From contig CM076957.1 in NCBI GenBank assembly GCA_039566865.1, forward strand, positions 10,921,896 through 10,985,895: 64,000 nt of DNA. Direction: 5' to 3'. Below are positions 32,815 through 44,078 of this stretch, piece by piece. The notes below the pieces were generated by a model. That model was not told the DNA's origin. It did not search any database and worked only from the letters and a program-made list of their open reading frames with translations. The DNA is from Aurelia coerulea. Taxonomy: Eukaryota; Cnidaria; Scyphozoa; Semaeostomeae; Ulmaridae. The translations under genes and the position numbers were made by a program. How positions within the stretch are numbered: the stretch's first letter is position 1; each line of letters starts with the position of its first letter.

Positions 32815-34062
32815 CCAAGTGAGTTAATAAAGTAGCCCGGCGCTTGAAAAAATGCTGCTCTCTCAACATCAGAGCAATAATATTGAAAATTGTCTTGTTT
32901 TATTGCCAATATGTCCAATTAGGTTCAGTAATTTACCCGGCTATTTAATTTTTTTATTTTTCATTAATTCATATTTTTACACGATATCCCATCAATCCAA
33001 AATTCAACTACAAAAGCTACATGTTTGTCATAAATTAATAATGAAAAATAAAATTTAAAATTTGGTATTAGCTAGGATTGGATCCAGGCTGAGATCTGAT
33101 CTTCCTGGGAGTGGTGTTTTAGTTAGGTTTTACTGAGCTCTTTAAATGCGTTTTTAACTTTCTTTTAAACTGATAGAGCGAGGGGATTTCCCTTATTTCG
33201 ATTGGTATTTCATTCCAAGCTTTAAGCCCAGAAAGGTGGAAACCTATTTTTGTACACTCAAGTTTAAAACTTTGGGATGTCGAGATTTCTATTGTTTCTT
33301 GTGTTATACCAAGAAATTTCATTCCTCTGACTATACTTGTTCCAGAGGCTCTCAGGGCACTGCTTGTTCACTATTTTGTGTGTCATGATAGATCTATCAA
33401 AATAGATGATCTGATCAACGTTCAGCCCATTATTGATCCAGAGGTCCTTAGTCTAGCATTTTGAATAACTGAGAAGGCCCTGTTCTGTAGACGCTGAAGC
33501 GTTTGCAGCTTTGTATTGGGCAGGCTACCCCAGATAACATTCCCATTTTAATCCGCCATTCCTTCCCGTCGATATGAGAGATCAGAGAACCCTTTCGAAA
33601 ACCTGCAAAAATGAAAGAAAAACGAAAAAAAAAAATTTCCTTTGTTTTCCTTCCTAGCAATTATGACACTCATATGCATTCATGCATTTTGTCCTCTTGG
33701 GAGAATGGAATCCTCCTGAATGGAACCCCCCATGACTTCATAATAGGAGGAAGACTTGTTCGTTCCCACAAGAGGATAGCACATGCTAAAGCGTTCTCAA
33801 GTCATTTCTGTAAGGTAACAACATGAGGGAAACTTGCTAATGATTTTAGCTCGTTTTTCAAGGTTTCTCGAAGGGACCCTTTTTAGAAAGTCCCTTGTAA
33901 AATCTTAACGGAATGACCGATTTCAGCCAGAAAAACTTCTAAAAATAATTGAACATATTAGCTATTCAGCTAGATATTGCAAAATATAATTGCTTATATA
34001 TATATATATATTCAGGTAGCAGTAGCCTCTCAAACGTCAGGCCTTTTTCTTTACTCACCCGG
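32815..34062. mobile_element. Family-D MITE split by a LINE fragment
   Basis: Ends CCAAGTGAGTTAATAAAG and ...CTTTACTCACCCGG, each next to TA (32813-32814 and 34063-34064). The left part through ATTTACCCGGCTA and the right part from CCATTCCTT onward match the continuous element at 34173-34802. A LINE fragment (32937-33547) is inserted exactly between. Without it the element is about 640 bp. Non-coding. Confidence 0.8.
32937..33547 (-). pseudogene. LINE family A 3' fragment inside a MITE
   Basis: Minus-strand RT C-terminus: blocks VIWGSLPN, LQTLQRLQNRAFSVIQ, GLNVDQIIYFDRSIM and AWNEIPIEIREIPSLYQFK, a stop after LKSSVKPN (33119), the ATCGTGTAAAAATATGAATT 3' tract and an A-rich tail (T-rich on plus, 32937-32955). 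It is the unbroken relative showing where 7616-8000 inserted in copy 1. Confidence 0.85.
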
Positions 34063-34172
34063 TATAGAAGCAATTTCAAAATGTCCATTGTCATTGCCAA
34101 CCAGTTGACGAATGATTTAGTAAAAGCCCTTGCTTACTAGAATTTTACGGTTATCTTTTCAACAGCCAGATA

Positions 34173-34802
34173 CCGAGTGAGTCAATAAAAAGGCCTGACG
34201 TTTGAAAGGAGGCTGCTGCCTTATTATCAAAACAATAATATTGAAAACCGTATTATGTTATTCCCGATATGTGCAGCTAGGTTCAGTAATTTACCCGGCT
34301 ACAATCAGTCATTCCTTACCGTTGATCTGGGACATTTTCTGCAGAAAGCCCCTTTCGAAAACATGCAAAAACGAATGAAAACGACAAAAAAATTCCCCTT
34401 TGTGTTCCTTCCAAGCAATTGTGACACTTTCGTGCATCCATGTATCTTGTCCTCTTGGGAGACTGGGATTCCTCTGAATAAGTTATTTATACCATGGTCA
34501 AGAATTTATCATTCCCTAAGAGGATAGCACGCACTAAAGCGTGTTCAAGTCATTGCTGTAAGGTAAGCATTTTTGGGAACCTTGCTCACGATTTTAGCAC
34601 GCCTTTTGAGCACGCTATAAAGGGACTGTTTATAGAAAATCCCTTGTAAAATCTGAACGGAATGACTGATTTTAGCCAGGAGAAATTCTGAAAATAATTG
34701 AACATGTTAGCTATTCAATCAGATATCCAAATATATTATTGCTTATATATTCGGGGAGCCGTAGTCTCTCAAATGCCGGGCCTTTTTCTTTTATTCACCC
34801 GG
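34173..34802. mobile_element. Family-D MITE, complete
   Basis: A 630-bp element, ends CCGAGTGAGTCAATAAAAAG and ...TTTTATTCACCCGG, flanked by TA at 34171-34172 and 34803-34804. The tips resemble the mariner-like element at 24642 (CCGGGTGAGTCAAAA), so a related transposase could have moved it. No gene; the 90-codon frame inside is not conserved in the sister element. Confidence 0.8.
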
Positions 34803-35073
34803 TAGTTTCGGTGATATTTCTTGCTGCGATTGATCAAGTACTGATAAAAGGGCTGTATGCCAAGATATATCACCTTTGTATAAACTGTTTTCTGACAAAA
34901 GTCTCTGCATAAACATTGCCTTAAATACTTGGATGATGCTGTGATAGGCTCGTGTGTTTGTGCTAGAAATTGAAGTGCCAGAAATTGCTCATTGATACAA
35001 ACTGTATGGCACGTAATAATGACAATACTATTGAATGAAGTTCTTCACTGTAAAATTGTATCATGAATCGTAC

Positions 35074-35121
35074 CTGAATTCTGTGGGCCACTGCAGTGTC
35101 AGTCCTGGCTAAGATAAGCCC
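35074..35121 (-). CDS. ERICH3: ERICH3 micro-exon (16 codons)
   Basis: A 48-bp phase-0 exon: acceptor CTGTTCTAG at 35122, donor ATTCAG|GTACGA at 35073. It encodes GLILARTDTAVAHRIQ, which joins LQSMAEVTLKFIG of the next exon. The combined HRIQ-LQSMAEVTLKFIG resembles the human stretch just before DUF4590 (...IHKTSLHSNAAITMIYLG, from memory). The other two frames contain stops. Confidence 0.8.
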
Positions 35122-35883
35122 CTAGAACAGCAAACAAAATCAGTCATTTATGTTATTCGTGCTTCGAAAATGAAATCAAACTGATCTTGGATAATGAAGC
35201 AACATAATGAACTTATTTGTCAGGTACAAACAAATTATGGTCAACCTGAAACACTTTTGTGACAAACTGCTGCCGACATAGCAGTACCAGCTGGAGAACT
35301 AAGGAGTTTGTTTGTTTGTTTGTTCGTTTGTTTGTTTGTTTGTCTGTTTGTTTGCTTGTTTCTTTGTTCAATTTATCTATTACATCGAATATTTACATCA
35401 TCGAGCTTACTATAGACGAATGTACAAAGTAAACTAATCTAACTCGATGAATATATGATACATAAGTAAATATTTTTACAGTATATTAATATTCTCATCG
35501 TCGTCATCAGGTGCCTTGTGCTCTCAGCGGGCTGGCTGCCATGGATTCCCAGTCATCCATATGATGTGCCTTTTCGGTAATTGATCACGAGCAGGCAGAA
35601 AAATTTGCTTCCCATGCTACGTTGAGATAATGTTTTCAAAAGCAGGGTACAATAGTGCTACAACATAGATTCAAAAGAGAGGCGAGGCGGAAAGGCAGAA
35701 ATGCTAGATCCTGAATTTAGGGCTCATTATTACTGGGACTAACTATCTAGATGGCAAACTGCTTCGTTTTTTCGGAATAAGGAGCGCACTTTTAAATTCT
35801 AGTATTTCAAGTGATGCAAAGTGACTTTGAAACAATCTGCAGATTCGAGATGAAACAGAAAATCACAACAAACGAAAACTCAC
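35122..35883 (-). other. ERICH3 intron (762 bp)
   Basis: Holds a (TTTG)n microsatellite at 35308-35370; otherwise nothing recognised. Confidence 0.8.
35308..35370. repeat. (TTTG)n microsatellite
   Basis: About 15 interrupted TTTG units. Confidence 0.9.
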
Positions 35884-36006
35884 TCTGTGAACCTTCTTCT
35901 TTGCTCCTTTCTTCTTCCCAGGTGGATGTGGATACGTGTACCTCCTTTTGTATGGATCTTCTTGCTCTTCGGTCATCCTTACTTCTCGCCCTGCTGGTGG
36001 TGCACT
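35884..36006 (-). CDS. ERICH3: ERICH3 exon, basic linker
   Basis: A 123-bp exon (41 codons), phase 0 at both ends: acceptor TTTCATTAG at 36007, donor CACAGA|GTGAGT at 35883. The product is basic and Pro-rich: SAPPAGREVRMTEEQ, DPYKRRYTYPHPPGKKKGAK, then KKVHR. The RRY...P..G spacing resembles the RRRRFRPTTAPN segment before DUF4590 in human ERICH3 (from memory). It fits phase-exactly onto the micro-exon at 35074-35121. Confidence 0.82.
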
Positions 36007-36074
36007 CTAATGAAAGTCAATAAATGACTGGTGTCAGCTCTTACAATGTTAATTTTGTTTAGAAATATATAAAA

Positions 36075-36640
36075 TATCAGGGGGAGCGAAGGACAATGAT
36101 TACCCCATGGCCGAGCCCATGGCCAATAAATAAGACATGCAACGTTAAACTACATACAATTAGGTACACTATGAACAATTAAAACCTAATAGATGCCATA
36201 TTAGATCGAATCTAAGTCAGGTCAGGTTTGCGATGAAATGAAAATGTCACGAGCGTAGCTCTTCCTGTTGGTTTGAGGTCATAAACTATGCCTGGCATCT
36301 AATGTGAAACAAAACATACAAAGAAAAAGAACATTTACTCCAAGGGATTTGGTGGTTGCTTGGTACTGAAGTTTTAAATGATCTTAGTCAAACTAACCAG
36401 TTTCGTGAATGAAACGTAAAGTTAATTCGAGAAAATTTCTGTTCAAGTCATTACAAAGGTCTTGATCACCATACAATAAAAGTTGCGTCGAAGCATCATT
36501 TGAAAGATCCGTGCTTTGTACATATGGTTGTAATCATTCAAAAATTCCAGCTAGAAGATTCTGTGGTTGAACATGAAAAGAAGGGCAGAGCAAAAAAAAG
36601 TGCTCCGTATCACCAATGCCATCATTGGGCAAACTGGGTT
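36075..36640. repeat. Interspersed repeat, copy 2
   Basis: A diverged relative of 4780-5760 with one copy of the CTGGCATCTAATG unit instead of three. Class unknown. Confidence 0.6.
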
Positions 36641-36740
36641 TATGGTATCTCTAAAACTATGCTGGAATTTGAAGGAAATCCAACTTGCTGAGACCAACTC
36701 TAAGTTGAATAAGATAGGATAATCATACTGGAAATGTTAA

Positions 36741-37062
36741 CCCTATTTTCATCGGGGGGATTTGCCCCCCCCTCCCTAGTAGATGCCTTTGATAACTTTG
36801 CAATGAGGAAGTCTATGGCAATGAACGTTTCTGACTTTCTGTAGCTACATATTGTGCAACTAATAGTAACGTTTCATTTCAATATTTTGACATATCAAGG
36901 TGAGGGAGACATTTTTCTGGGACTGACCCTGTCAAAATGTCAAAGTCTCGAATCACAATTTTCGCAAAAAAAGTAGCAAAATTTGCAGTTGTTTGCAAAT
37001 TTCTTTTCCAAATTGGTGTCATTTGATGTATTTCACTATAGTCCTCATGACTGGATGAAAAT
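36741..37062. mobile_element. Left end of a TTAA (piggyBac-like) MITE
   Basis: TTAA (36737-36740) followed by CCCTATTTTCATCGGGGGG and a C-run, the same layout as MITE 1. The right end was not found; sequence passes into LINE C at about 37063. Confidence 0.65.
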
Positions 37063-38119
37063 TGAACTGTGAAGCAACTTTCATCGCATATGAATCTACA
37101 TGGTCCTTTACCTGCTCTCCAGTCAGCGTATAAAGAATATCATAGCACGGAAACTGCACTGCTGAAAGTACTATCAGACGTTCTCCTCGATATGGATACC
37201 CAGAAAGTTACCCTGTTGGTGATGCTTGATCTTAGTGCGGCTTTTGACACAATTGATCACCCCATTCTCTTGGAAATTCTGAAGAAAAAAGTAGGGCTCG
37301 GCGGAAAAGCATTTCAGTGGGTGCAATCATACATCAGTAGCCGATATCAGCGAGTGCAAATCAAAGGCAAGCTATCTGAAAGGTCTAAACTTGAATACGG
37401 TGTTCCTCAAGGATCCTGTTTAGGTCTAATCCTTTTCCTAATCTACGCAAGTTTACTGTTTGATGTAGTGGAACAGCATCTCCCAAGCGCGCATGGTTAT
37501 GCAGATGACCATCAAATTTACCTTTCGTTCAAACCCACCGATCAAGTCTCACAAGATGACGCACTCCAGTCAATTCAGGCCTGTATATGTGACGTTAGAA
37601 AATGGATGCTTGCTAATAAGCTTAAAATCAATGATGGAAAGACAGAATTTATGATAATAGGGTCTAAGCACAACTTAAAGGACAAATGCGGTCAAAACTT
37701 TTTTTCGTCGCTTTTAAATATTTACGGCATGTCAGTTTAGATTTTCCGAACAAAATTTTGAAATGAGTTTCGGAACATATGGAAATCGCACTCTGAATTC
37801 CGTTTTTCACTCAAATTTTTACCTAAAAACCGCGTGAGGAAAAAAGCCTGGAACCAAGAGAAGCGTGACGTAGATCGAGTCAGAGGTCGAGCTTTGTGTT
37901 CGGGCCTACGCACGACACGAGAGCACAACAGAAACTCTTCGAGCTGTTGTGAAACGGTGGGTTGTTAAACACTCAAACAAAATACCAAGAAGATTTGCTG
38001 ATTATTGTTGTCATAAATCTGCATGGCATGATTTGGAGTTGGTTGGCCGATGGCTTTAAATTATCGAAGGACCGGTGCCAAATTCATAGAGAGGAAACCA
38101 CGAGTTTGAAGGAAGAGAA

Positions 38120-38287
38120 ATGGAAGGCAAACTATCGTTAGGCCACCATGCCTTGCTTGATTTAGGCGGCCTAAATTTTCTTACAGAATTCAATGGATTT
38201 AATGTCGATGATTTCGAGCAGTGCCTTGCCTTACGAGACTTCCTGAACTACGAAGGTTGGAGGCTAAAAGCAACTACTACTGATTGA
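38120..38287 (+). CDS. Short open frame inside the 5.4-kb transposon, function unknown
   Basis: Fifty-five codons, MEGKLSLGHHALLDLGG... ending LRDFLNYEGWRLKATTTD, then TGA. The composition looks protein-like (amphipathic, with Asp/Glu/Leu), but no family was recognised and no splice context was established. It could be a first exon or chance. Confidence 0.25.
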   Translation: MEGKLSLGHHALLDLGGLNFLTEFNGFNVDDFEQCLALRDFLNYEGWRLKATTTD

Positions 38288-38761
38288 TGGTTCTCAGTGG
38301 CAGCAAAGGTAAGGTCAACACAATATTTGGTTGTCCCAACTACCATCGAATCGACTTCTCTGCCAGTCATTTTTCGTTTCTAATTTTTAGTCTTTGACAA
38401 AGAATAAAAATTTTGAATTCCAGACACTGTACTCTGTCTTTTAATTTTCAGAGTATGTTGCCGTTGAACAAGTCAAGGCAGGAAGCAATATTAAAGAAAG
38501 TTCACAACTGCATGCAAGAGAAAGAAACCATGAAAAGCCAAAGCAAAGGATAGACTGTGAAAAATATCAACAGTTATAGATGATAAGTAAATTATTAGAA
38601 GAGCTGTTTTAATGAAGTTCACTCAAAAGTGGGTCGTTAAGAGCACACATTCTCAATAAAAACAAGAAAGGCAAAACATTGCATTCCATCCTTGTATTTT
38701 GGAATAGACTTGGAGTAACCATAATAGGCCTTCAATGACAGCTTTGCAATCTACACATATT

Positions 38762-39114
38762 TTTTTATAAGAAACTAAGAATTTGGGCCAGTACTGGAAG
38801 TTTCTTAAAATTATCAGATTTTGAGTACTCAGAGTTTCTTAGAGGTTCCATAACAATCTTCATGTTCACTACCTTTTCCCTCGTGAACATTTCAAAACAA
38901 GGTTTTTTAAGCCTTTTCAATGTTTAGACATTACTCAAGTACCTTACGAGTAATATGATACAGGAAACAAGTGAAAGTAAAGTAAAAACATGTCAAGGAT
39001 TTCCTTTATCAAATAAATAGTTTCTTAGCTCATATTTTCCCAGTATTGGAGTTTCTTAATTTTTCGGCAATCTGAGAGTTGAGTTTCTTATAAGCAGTTT
39101 CTTATAAGAAAAAA
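38762..39114. mobile_element. MITE with TTATAAGAAACT tips, copy 1
   Basis: Starts TTTTTTATAAGAAACTAAG and ends ...GTTTCTTATAAGAAAAAA, inverted tips. It shares CCAGTACTG, ATATGATACAGGAAACAAGTG and other blocks with 41323-41575. Non-coding. Confidence 0.7.
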
Positions 39115-39228
39115 TACGTGTAATCTTTTGTAATGGCTTCACAAAGGAGGGGAGGGTAGCATCAAGACTGAAAAGTTCTGGAAAAACAAACCACATAAGA
39201 GGGACGTAGGAAAGGAAGTATCTCAAAC

Positions 39229-39478
39229 TTGGGGGGGGGGGGCACAACACCTCAAGTGCACTTTTTCATTAAGCTAAAGGGGCATTTCCTGAAAATAAAA
39301 AGGGCATTTATTTGCTCATTGCAAAATTTTTGGGGCACGTTTTCTTCAAATGTAGCTTATATTCATACTGATAGAAAGTATGTATCCTTTTCTATGATAA
39401 ACCCAAAAATTAGTAAACCAAAAATTATATCACTACTCTTAAACTTATGTGCTGCCATGCTTTTTCCTTTGCCTTGAT
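39229..39478. other. G-run followed by low-complexity sequence
   Basis: A 12-base G run at about 39231-39242 precedes AT-rich sequence. It resembles the beginning of the G/C-tipped elements, but no inverted partner was identified. Confidence 0.4.
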
Positions 39479-39795
39479 CCCGGGGGCAGGGGTACTTGAC
39501 TAGGGAAGTGACAGGGGTGTGCGGAAAACCTCTCCATACCCTTAACCCTGTCGCATAAAAAATAGGCCAAAAGTATACACCTGTCGCATAAAAATTTTGC
39601 CTCTCAAATACAGTGTAGAATGAAATTTTTGCTGGTGATACCATGTTGCATAATTTTTTTACCTATTATAATACCCTGTCGCTTAATTTTCGTTAGAAAA
39701 GGACATCCTGTCGCTTAATTTTTACCGCAAAAGGACACCCTGTTGAACGGCACATCCCATCAGGTCAAGTATGGGAGTACCCCCCCCCCCCGGGG
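39479..39795. mobile_element. G/C-tipped MITE, second example
   Basis: CCCGGGGGCAGGGGTACTTGA at the left faces TCAAGTATGGGAGTACCCC plus a long C run and CGGGG at the right. The interior repeats CCTGTCGC(A/T)TAA units about four times. Same architecture as 5958-6320 with a different inner repeat. Confidence 0.6.
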
Positions 39796-40052
39796 CCTTG
39801 ATACCTTGACCATACACAGAAAATTCTTTTGGAAGTGACCATAGTATTTAGAATATAATGTTCATAAGGACCACAGTTTCAGACAGGAGATAGACAAACA
39901 AGAAACAACAACACTGATCTACATAATATCCGCATGCTGTACCACACTATAAGTATTCTTTTTCATACTTTCTTGTTGGAATCACAGAAAATTATTTCAT
40001 TTCTATCAAAAGGGGGCATCTTTGCCTTAATGTCACACACCAATTGTATTGT

Positions 40053-40228
40053 AATCTCACACAGATATTGTCTACTTTTAATATCACAATATTTCTGTCT
40101 CTTCTTTGATCCCTACTTTGAGAGTTTGTTTTACTGTTTGTTTTAATCTCACACAGATATTGTCTACTTTTAATATCACAATATTTCTGTCTCTTCTTTG
40201 ATCCCTACTTTGAGAGTTTGTTTTACTG
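40053..40228. repeat. Tandem duplication, period 92 bp
   Basis: AATCTCACACAGATATTGTC through AGAGTTTGTTTTACTG appears twice in a row, nearly identical. Confidence 0.9.
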
Positions 40229-40447
40229 CAATGTTTTGAATTTATCAGCCAGCAGTTTACGAATACAGCTGAAGCTAGTTTTTATACATATGGTTTTGTA
40301 AAAATTGGTAAATAGGGGGGTGCCCCAAGGTATATACTTTGGCTTCTTCACTGGTGACTTCACCATCCACAAATTGCTTCTTTTCTCTAGGTAGGTTTTC
40401 AATTCCTTTGAGTCTTCAAGCAGATTAATTTTGCATTTGCCACATGT
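40228..40447 (-). CDS. Possible terminal exon, Cys-containing, unidentified
   Basis: After a plausible acceptor (TTTATATTCAG) the minus strand is open for about 74 codons to TAA near 40228: TCGKCKINLLEDSK, ELKTYLEKRSNLWMV, then KKPKYIPWGTPLF. It may be part of the 5.4-kb transposon's coding content. No family was recognised, no upstream exon joins it convincingly, and its 3' part overlaps the end of the tandem duplication. Weak. Confidence 0.2.
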
Positions 40448-40564
40448 ACCTGAATATAAATGTCAGATTTAAGTAACAATTTATGACAGTTGATGACACT
40501 TCTTGCTTAGCTATAGCTAAATGAGTAAATCTTTGTTTACATGGCACTCTGCAACATACATGTA

Positions 40565-41319
40565 CCAGGTGTCCCCAAAGAAATGCAACAAATTTGAAAA
40601 TTCTAATGCAAACTGTTTCATACTCATTACCAAACAATTATTTTTATTCAAATCTGCAGTAATTAGATTAAATTTTCATCTATTTCCCAGTATTTTTGGT
40701 CACTTGGTTGTAAAGTTAAAAATCAGCAAACTTCAAAATTGCCCCTTGGTCAAAACCAGAGCTGCTGCATTAACAATAGTTGATTATAATGTCAAATCAT
40801 AAAACATGACAATCCCTGAGCATTGCTGACAAACACTCAAACACATTGAGCACTAAACAGACACTTTCTTAAAGATTTCTGTCCAAACACGGTTGTGCTT
40901 CTTATGTGCCCATGATGGTTCTTTATTTTTTCTAAAATGACTAGTATAAATGAGCACTGATCTCCCTCAAGACTGGATAACTCATGAATCAAGTTGTGCA
41001 AGGAATCCCTTTGTTGCAGTTTCTTAATAATCAAGCTGTGCTTGTCCATAATACTGTGAAGTTGCAGATATTGCCACACTTTTAATTTTGCAGTATACTT
41101 TGCACTGATGCTGGTACTGTATCTCTGGTTTTGCCCTGACACCAAATTTGAAGTTCTGTTGCTTTTTAGCTCTGCCACCAAGTCACCAAAAATTCTGAGA
41201 AGTATATCAAAATTTGATCTAATCATTGCAGATTTAGATAAGAGTTATAATGTGATTATTACTTTGAAACAGCTTGTGTCATAGTTTTCTAAATCTGTTG
41301 CATTTTTTGGGACACCAAG
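40565..41319. mobile_element. TA-flanked MITE with GGTGTCCC tips
   Basis: A 755-bp element, ends CCAGGTGTCCCCAAAGAAAT and the inverted ...TTTTTTGGGACACCAAG, flanked by TA (40563-40564 and 41320-41321). Long imperfect inverted arms of about 250 bp. Probably moved by a Tc1/mariner-type transposase. The 129-codon minus frame inside shows no domain. Confidence 0.75.
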
Positions 41320-41322
41320 TAT

Positions 41323-41575
41323 CTTTTATAAGAAACTAAGAATTTTGGCCAGTACTGAAAGTCTCTTAAAATTATCAGATCTGTGCCTTCCTGAACATCT
41401 CAAAACAAGGTGTTTTGAATGAGGCCTTAGTTTCCATTGTTTAGATATTACTCTCAAGTACCTTCAGAGAAATATGATACAGGAAACAAGTGAGAATAAA
41501 GAAAAACATACTGGAATTTCTTAATTTTTTGATCTGAGGGTCTGAGCTTCTTATAAGCGGTTTCTTATAGAAAAA
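41323..41575. mobile_element. MITE with TTATAAGAAACT tips, copy 2
   Basis: A shorter relative of 38762-39114, lying directly beside the preceding MITE. Ends CTTTTATAAGAAACTAAG and ...GTTTCTTATAG. Confidence 0.65.
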
Positions 41576-42484
41576 TATATATAATCTTGTGCCTATGGAA
41601 ATCTATTTGGGTTAAAAGAATTGGACATGCTAAATTTAACCAAGCATACTTTGCAATTATAACTTTTGAACCAATAGACCCATTAATTTTAAATATGCTT
41701 GATTGTTTTAGTAGAAGGCCCCTGAAAAGGCAGATTAAGGTAGGATTCTTCAACCATCTAAATAAAATGGAGGAGACAAACATAGATGGGGTTCTTGGGG
41801 TGTAGCCTTAGAGAATCTTTTTAAGGTTAGGCCTTTTTCAATTGAAGAAACATCCTTTTTATCCGTCAGGAAACACTCTTATTTCTCTATTAGACTCTAA
41901 AGACCCCCCCCCCCCCCCTTAGACATTTTCTCAACAGATTTAAACAAATTGGAACACTGACCTCAGAGAAGTGGGGGGGGCCTGACCTGCCCCCTCTCCC
42001 CAGGGTTACACCACTGACCTGCAGGATATTTAGAAAGCCAGATTTGTCTTGTCTGTCTTTACAGTTATCACTTCAGAAAGATTTTAGCCCCTTTGCAATT
42101 AAGATACCTGTACCTGTATTTTGATTCACACAGCACAGTAGTCACAGCAAGGTAACATAGAGGAGCAGAACAGGTAATTGAAAATTTCAAAATCATTTAT
42201 GAGCAAAATGAGAATCTTTCACAATTCGTGCAGCATCCTTCTGGCCTTGTCATTGCTCATTTACCCATGATAAGGAAGGAAGTCTCTTCCAAAAGTTAAT
42301 GGTCAAAATCTATTCGAAATTCCATCTTGGGACTTGGAAAATTGCTGTTGGTAGTGGGATACAGCTGGTAAATGTAAGGCAATCGATCTCTGTCGATTTC
42401 ATTTCATTCGCTATTGATAATAGGCCGTGTCAAGTTAATAAATAATAATAATAAAAGAACAAGTGCGCCTAATTATTCACTTAC

Positions 42485-42637
42485 CGTGTCAAACGTCTGC
42501 CAGGTCGTCCAAGCCATTCTCTCTCTTCCTTGTTTCTTCCGGATTCTAATTTTTACCTGCCAAATGCTCGTCCAACCCAACATCGAAATAAGGTCGTACA
42601 CTAAAAGCACCAGAAGGCATCTTGAGACAAGCACCAT
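42485..42637 (-). CDS. Possible first exon with signal/anchor-like N-terminus
   Basis: ATG at 42637 opens MVLVSRCLLVLLVYDLISML, a hydrophobic N-terminus after one Arg, then a basic stretch (RIRKKQGRER). It ends at a consensus donor, GACACG|GTAAGT at 42484. It lies just inside the right end of the 5.4-kb transposon. No downstream exon could be assigned, so this may be chance. Confidence 0.25.
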
Positions 42638-43907
42638 GTTGGGCCTACTAGGCCTACGTACGACCGACAGCATGATGGCGAAGCGTTTCCTCCCAAGACA
42701 ACAGCTTCGTTTCTGATGTAAACTGCAAAGATGTGCTGCATTGCTCTTCATGGTTGTGAATGTAAGGAAAATGTTACTATTCTATCAAACACCCGCAGAA
42801 ACCGCTATCGGTGATGAACTTTCAAAACTTTACATGGCAATGCTCACAGACAGTGCTCGACACGCTTCTTCATGCAATACAATCGATTCATGCAAATTGA
42901 CTCAAGTTTGCTGTGACTCGATCTACGTCACGATTTAGCTAGTTTCAGGCCCCACTCACCACGCGGTTTTCAGGTAGGGGTACACTATTTCAAACCCCCT
43001 AAATCACCCATTTTGCTCCTCTACGACTAGAACCACTATGCTCATTGAAATCCTCATATTTTAAAGTTACAAATATAAAAAAATCGCGATAGGCCGGATT
43101 TGACCTTTAAGCAAATTGAACATGAATTCTATAAAGATTGGTGATGCTGAAATAAAGCCAGTCTCATCCTTGAGAAACCTTGGTGCCATGATCGATGAAA
43201 ACCTGTCCATGGAAAATCAAATAACAAAGACCTGCTCCATAGCTTTCTACCACATAAGAAATATCAGACATATAAGAAAATATCTCGATTCGAAATCCAC
43301 AGAGACAATGGTTCATGCATTCATTACAAATAAGCTCGATTACTGCAATAGCTTACTGTACGGTCTGCCAGAATGTCAAATACAAAAACTGCAACGCGTA
43401 CAGAATGCTGCAGCAAGGATTGTAACTGGAATAAAAAAGTATGATCACATCACTCCCGCATTAAAGGAGCTGCATTGGTTACCTGTGCAACAAAGAATTG
43501 AATTCAAGATATTGCTGCTAACATACAAAGCGTTGAATAACATGGCTCCATCTTACATAGCGAATATGTTTTCTATGCAAGCACAAACAAGAACTCTCTC
43601 AGGTCAAATGCATCTTTGCAGTTGAACATTCCAAGAACGAAATATAAAACATGCGGAGACAGAGCATTTCCAGTCGCTGCTGCTACATTATGGAATCGTC
43701 TACCTTATGACATTCGAAGCTCGCATAACATTGATATTTTTAAATTTAGATTAAAAACGTTCTTATTTTCTATTGCTTTTCAAATGTAGATTTTTGTTTC
43801 TGGAACTTTTTTACTTGTAAATATGGACATTATTTCTTTAATTTAGGTCTTAGGTATTGTACAGCGCTAAAGAATATATATTTAATAGATTTTGGCGCTA
43901 TATAAAA

Positions 43908-43960
<53 letters not shown>

Positions 43961-44046
43961 AACAAAACCACCATCAAAAATAACAGAAAAAAGTATATGA
44001 AAAACAAAACTGTTAAAAGCAAAACGTTTCGATTATAAAATCTTCA

Positions 44047-44078
<32 letters not shown>

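Larger units (their letters stand above)
32651..35073 (-). other. ERICH3 intron (2.4 kb)
   Basis: Two family-D MITEs and a LINE fragment fill 32815-34802. Nothing recognised at 34803-35073. Confidence 0.8.
37679..43106. mobile_element. 5.4-kb TTAA-flanked DNA transposon, no recognisable transposase
   Basis: Flanked by TTAA (37675-37678 and 43107-43110). Tips are AGGACAAATGCGGTC and, inverted from the right, AGGTCAAATCCGGCC; imperfect similarity continues about 200 bp inward (CCGCGTG..., CGTGACGTAGATCGAGTCA). Removing the element and one TTAA restores the LINE reading frame exactly. The AGG tips differ from the CCC tips of the MITEs here, so Kolobok (also TTAA-specific) is as likely as piggyBac. 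Inside are further MITEs and short frames, but no DDE domain was recognised. It may be non-autonomous with captured sequence or a badly eroded autonomous copy. Confidence 0.8.
37063..43790 (+). pseudogene. LINE family C reverse transcriptase, interrupted
   Basis: Part 1 has the fingers block LPALQSAYKEYHSTETALLK, motif A MLDLSAAFDTIDH, YGVPQGSCLG, catalytic GYADDHQ, and the thumb segment up to FMIIGSKHN. Part 2 resumes with MNSIKIGDAEIKP, LRNLGAMIDENLSM, KLDYCNSLLYGLPE and HWLPVQQRIEFKI. Joining at the single TTAA keeps frame and makes the block continuous. A later frame change near 43600 moves the last block (AAATLWNRLPYDIRSS, stop about 43787) to another frame. It was disabled at least twice. 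Confidence 0.85.
37063..43905 (+). mobile_element. LINE family C, split by a 5.4-kb TTAA transposon
   Basis: RT part 1 is 37063-37678 and part 2 is 43111-43790. The 3' region ends TGTACAGCGCTAAAG, TTTTGGCGCTATATAAAA and a (TTA)n tail, a 3' end seen in L2/CR1-group LINEs. 5'-truncated. Confidence 0.85.

Noticed and set aside
35074..35121. Alternative reading of the micro-exon giving HCSGPQNS, resembling the QHCGGEN motif
   Set aside because: That frame has a stop just upstream, and the true QQHCGG motif was found in exon 32491-32650; the resemblance is chance.
41587..41805. Seventy-two-codon frames on both strands
   Set aside because: Mirror-image frames in AT-rich sequence, with no domain or splice context.
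42414..42938. Plus-strand frames of 100 and 65 codons
   Set aside because: They overlap the minus-strand candidate exon and show no recognisable family.
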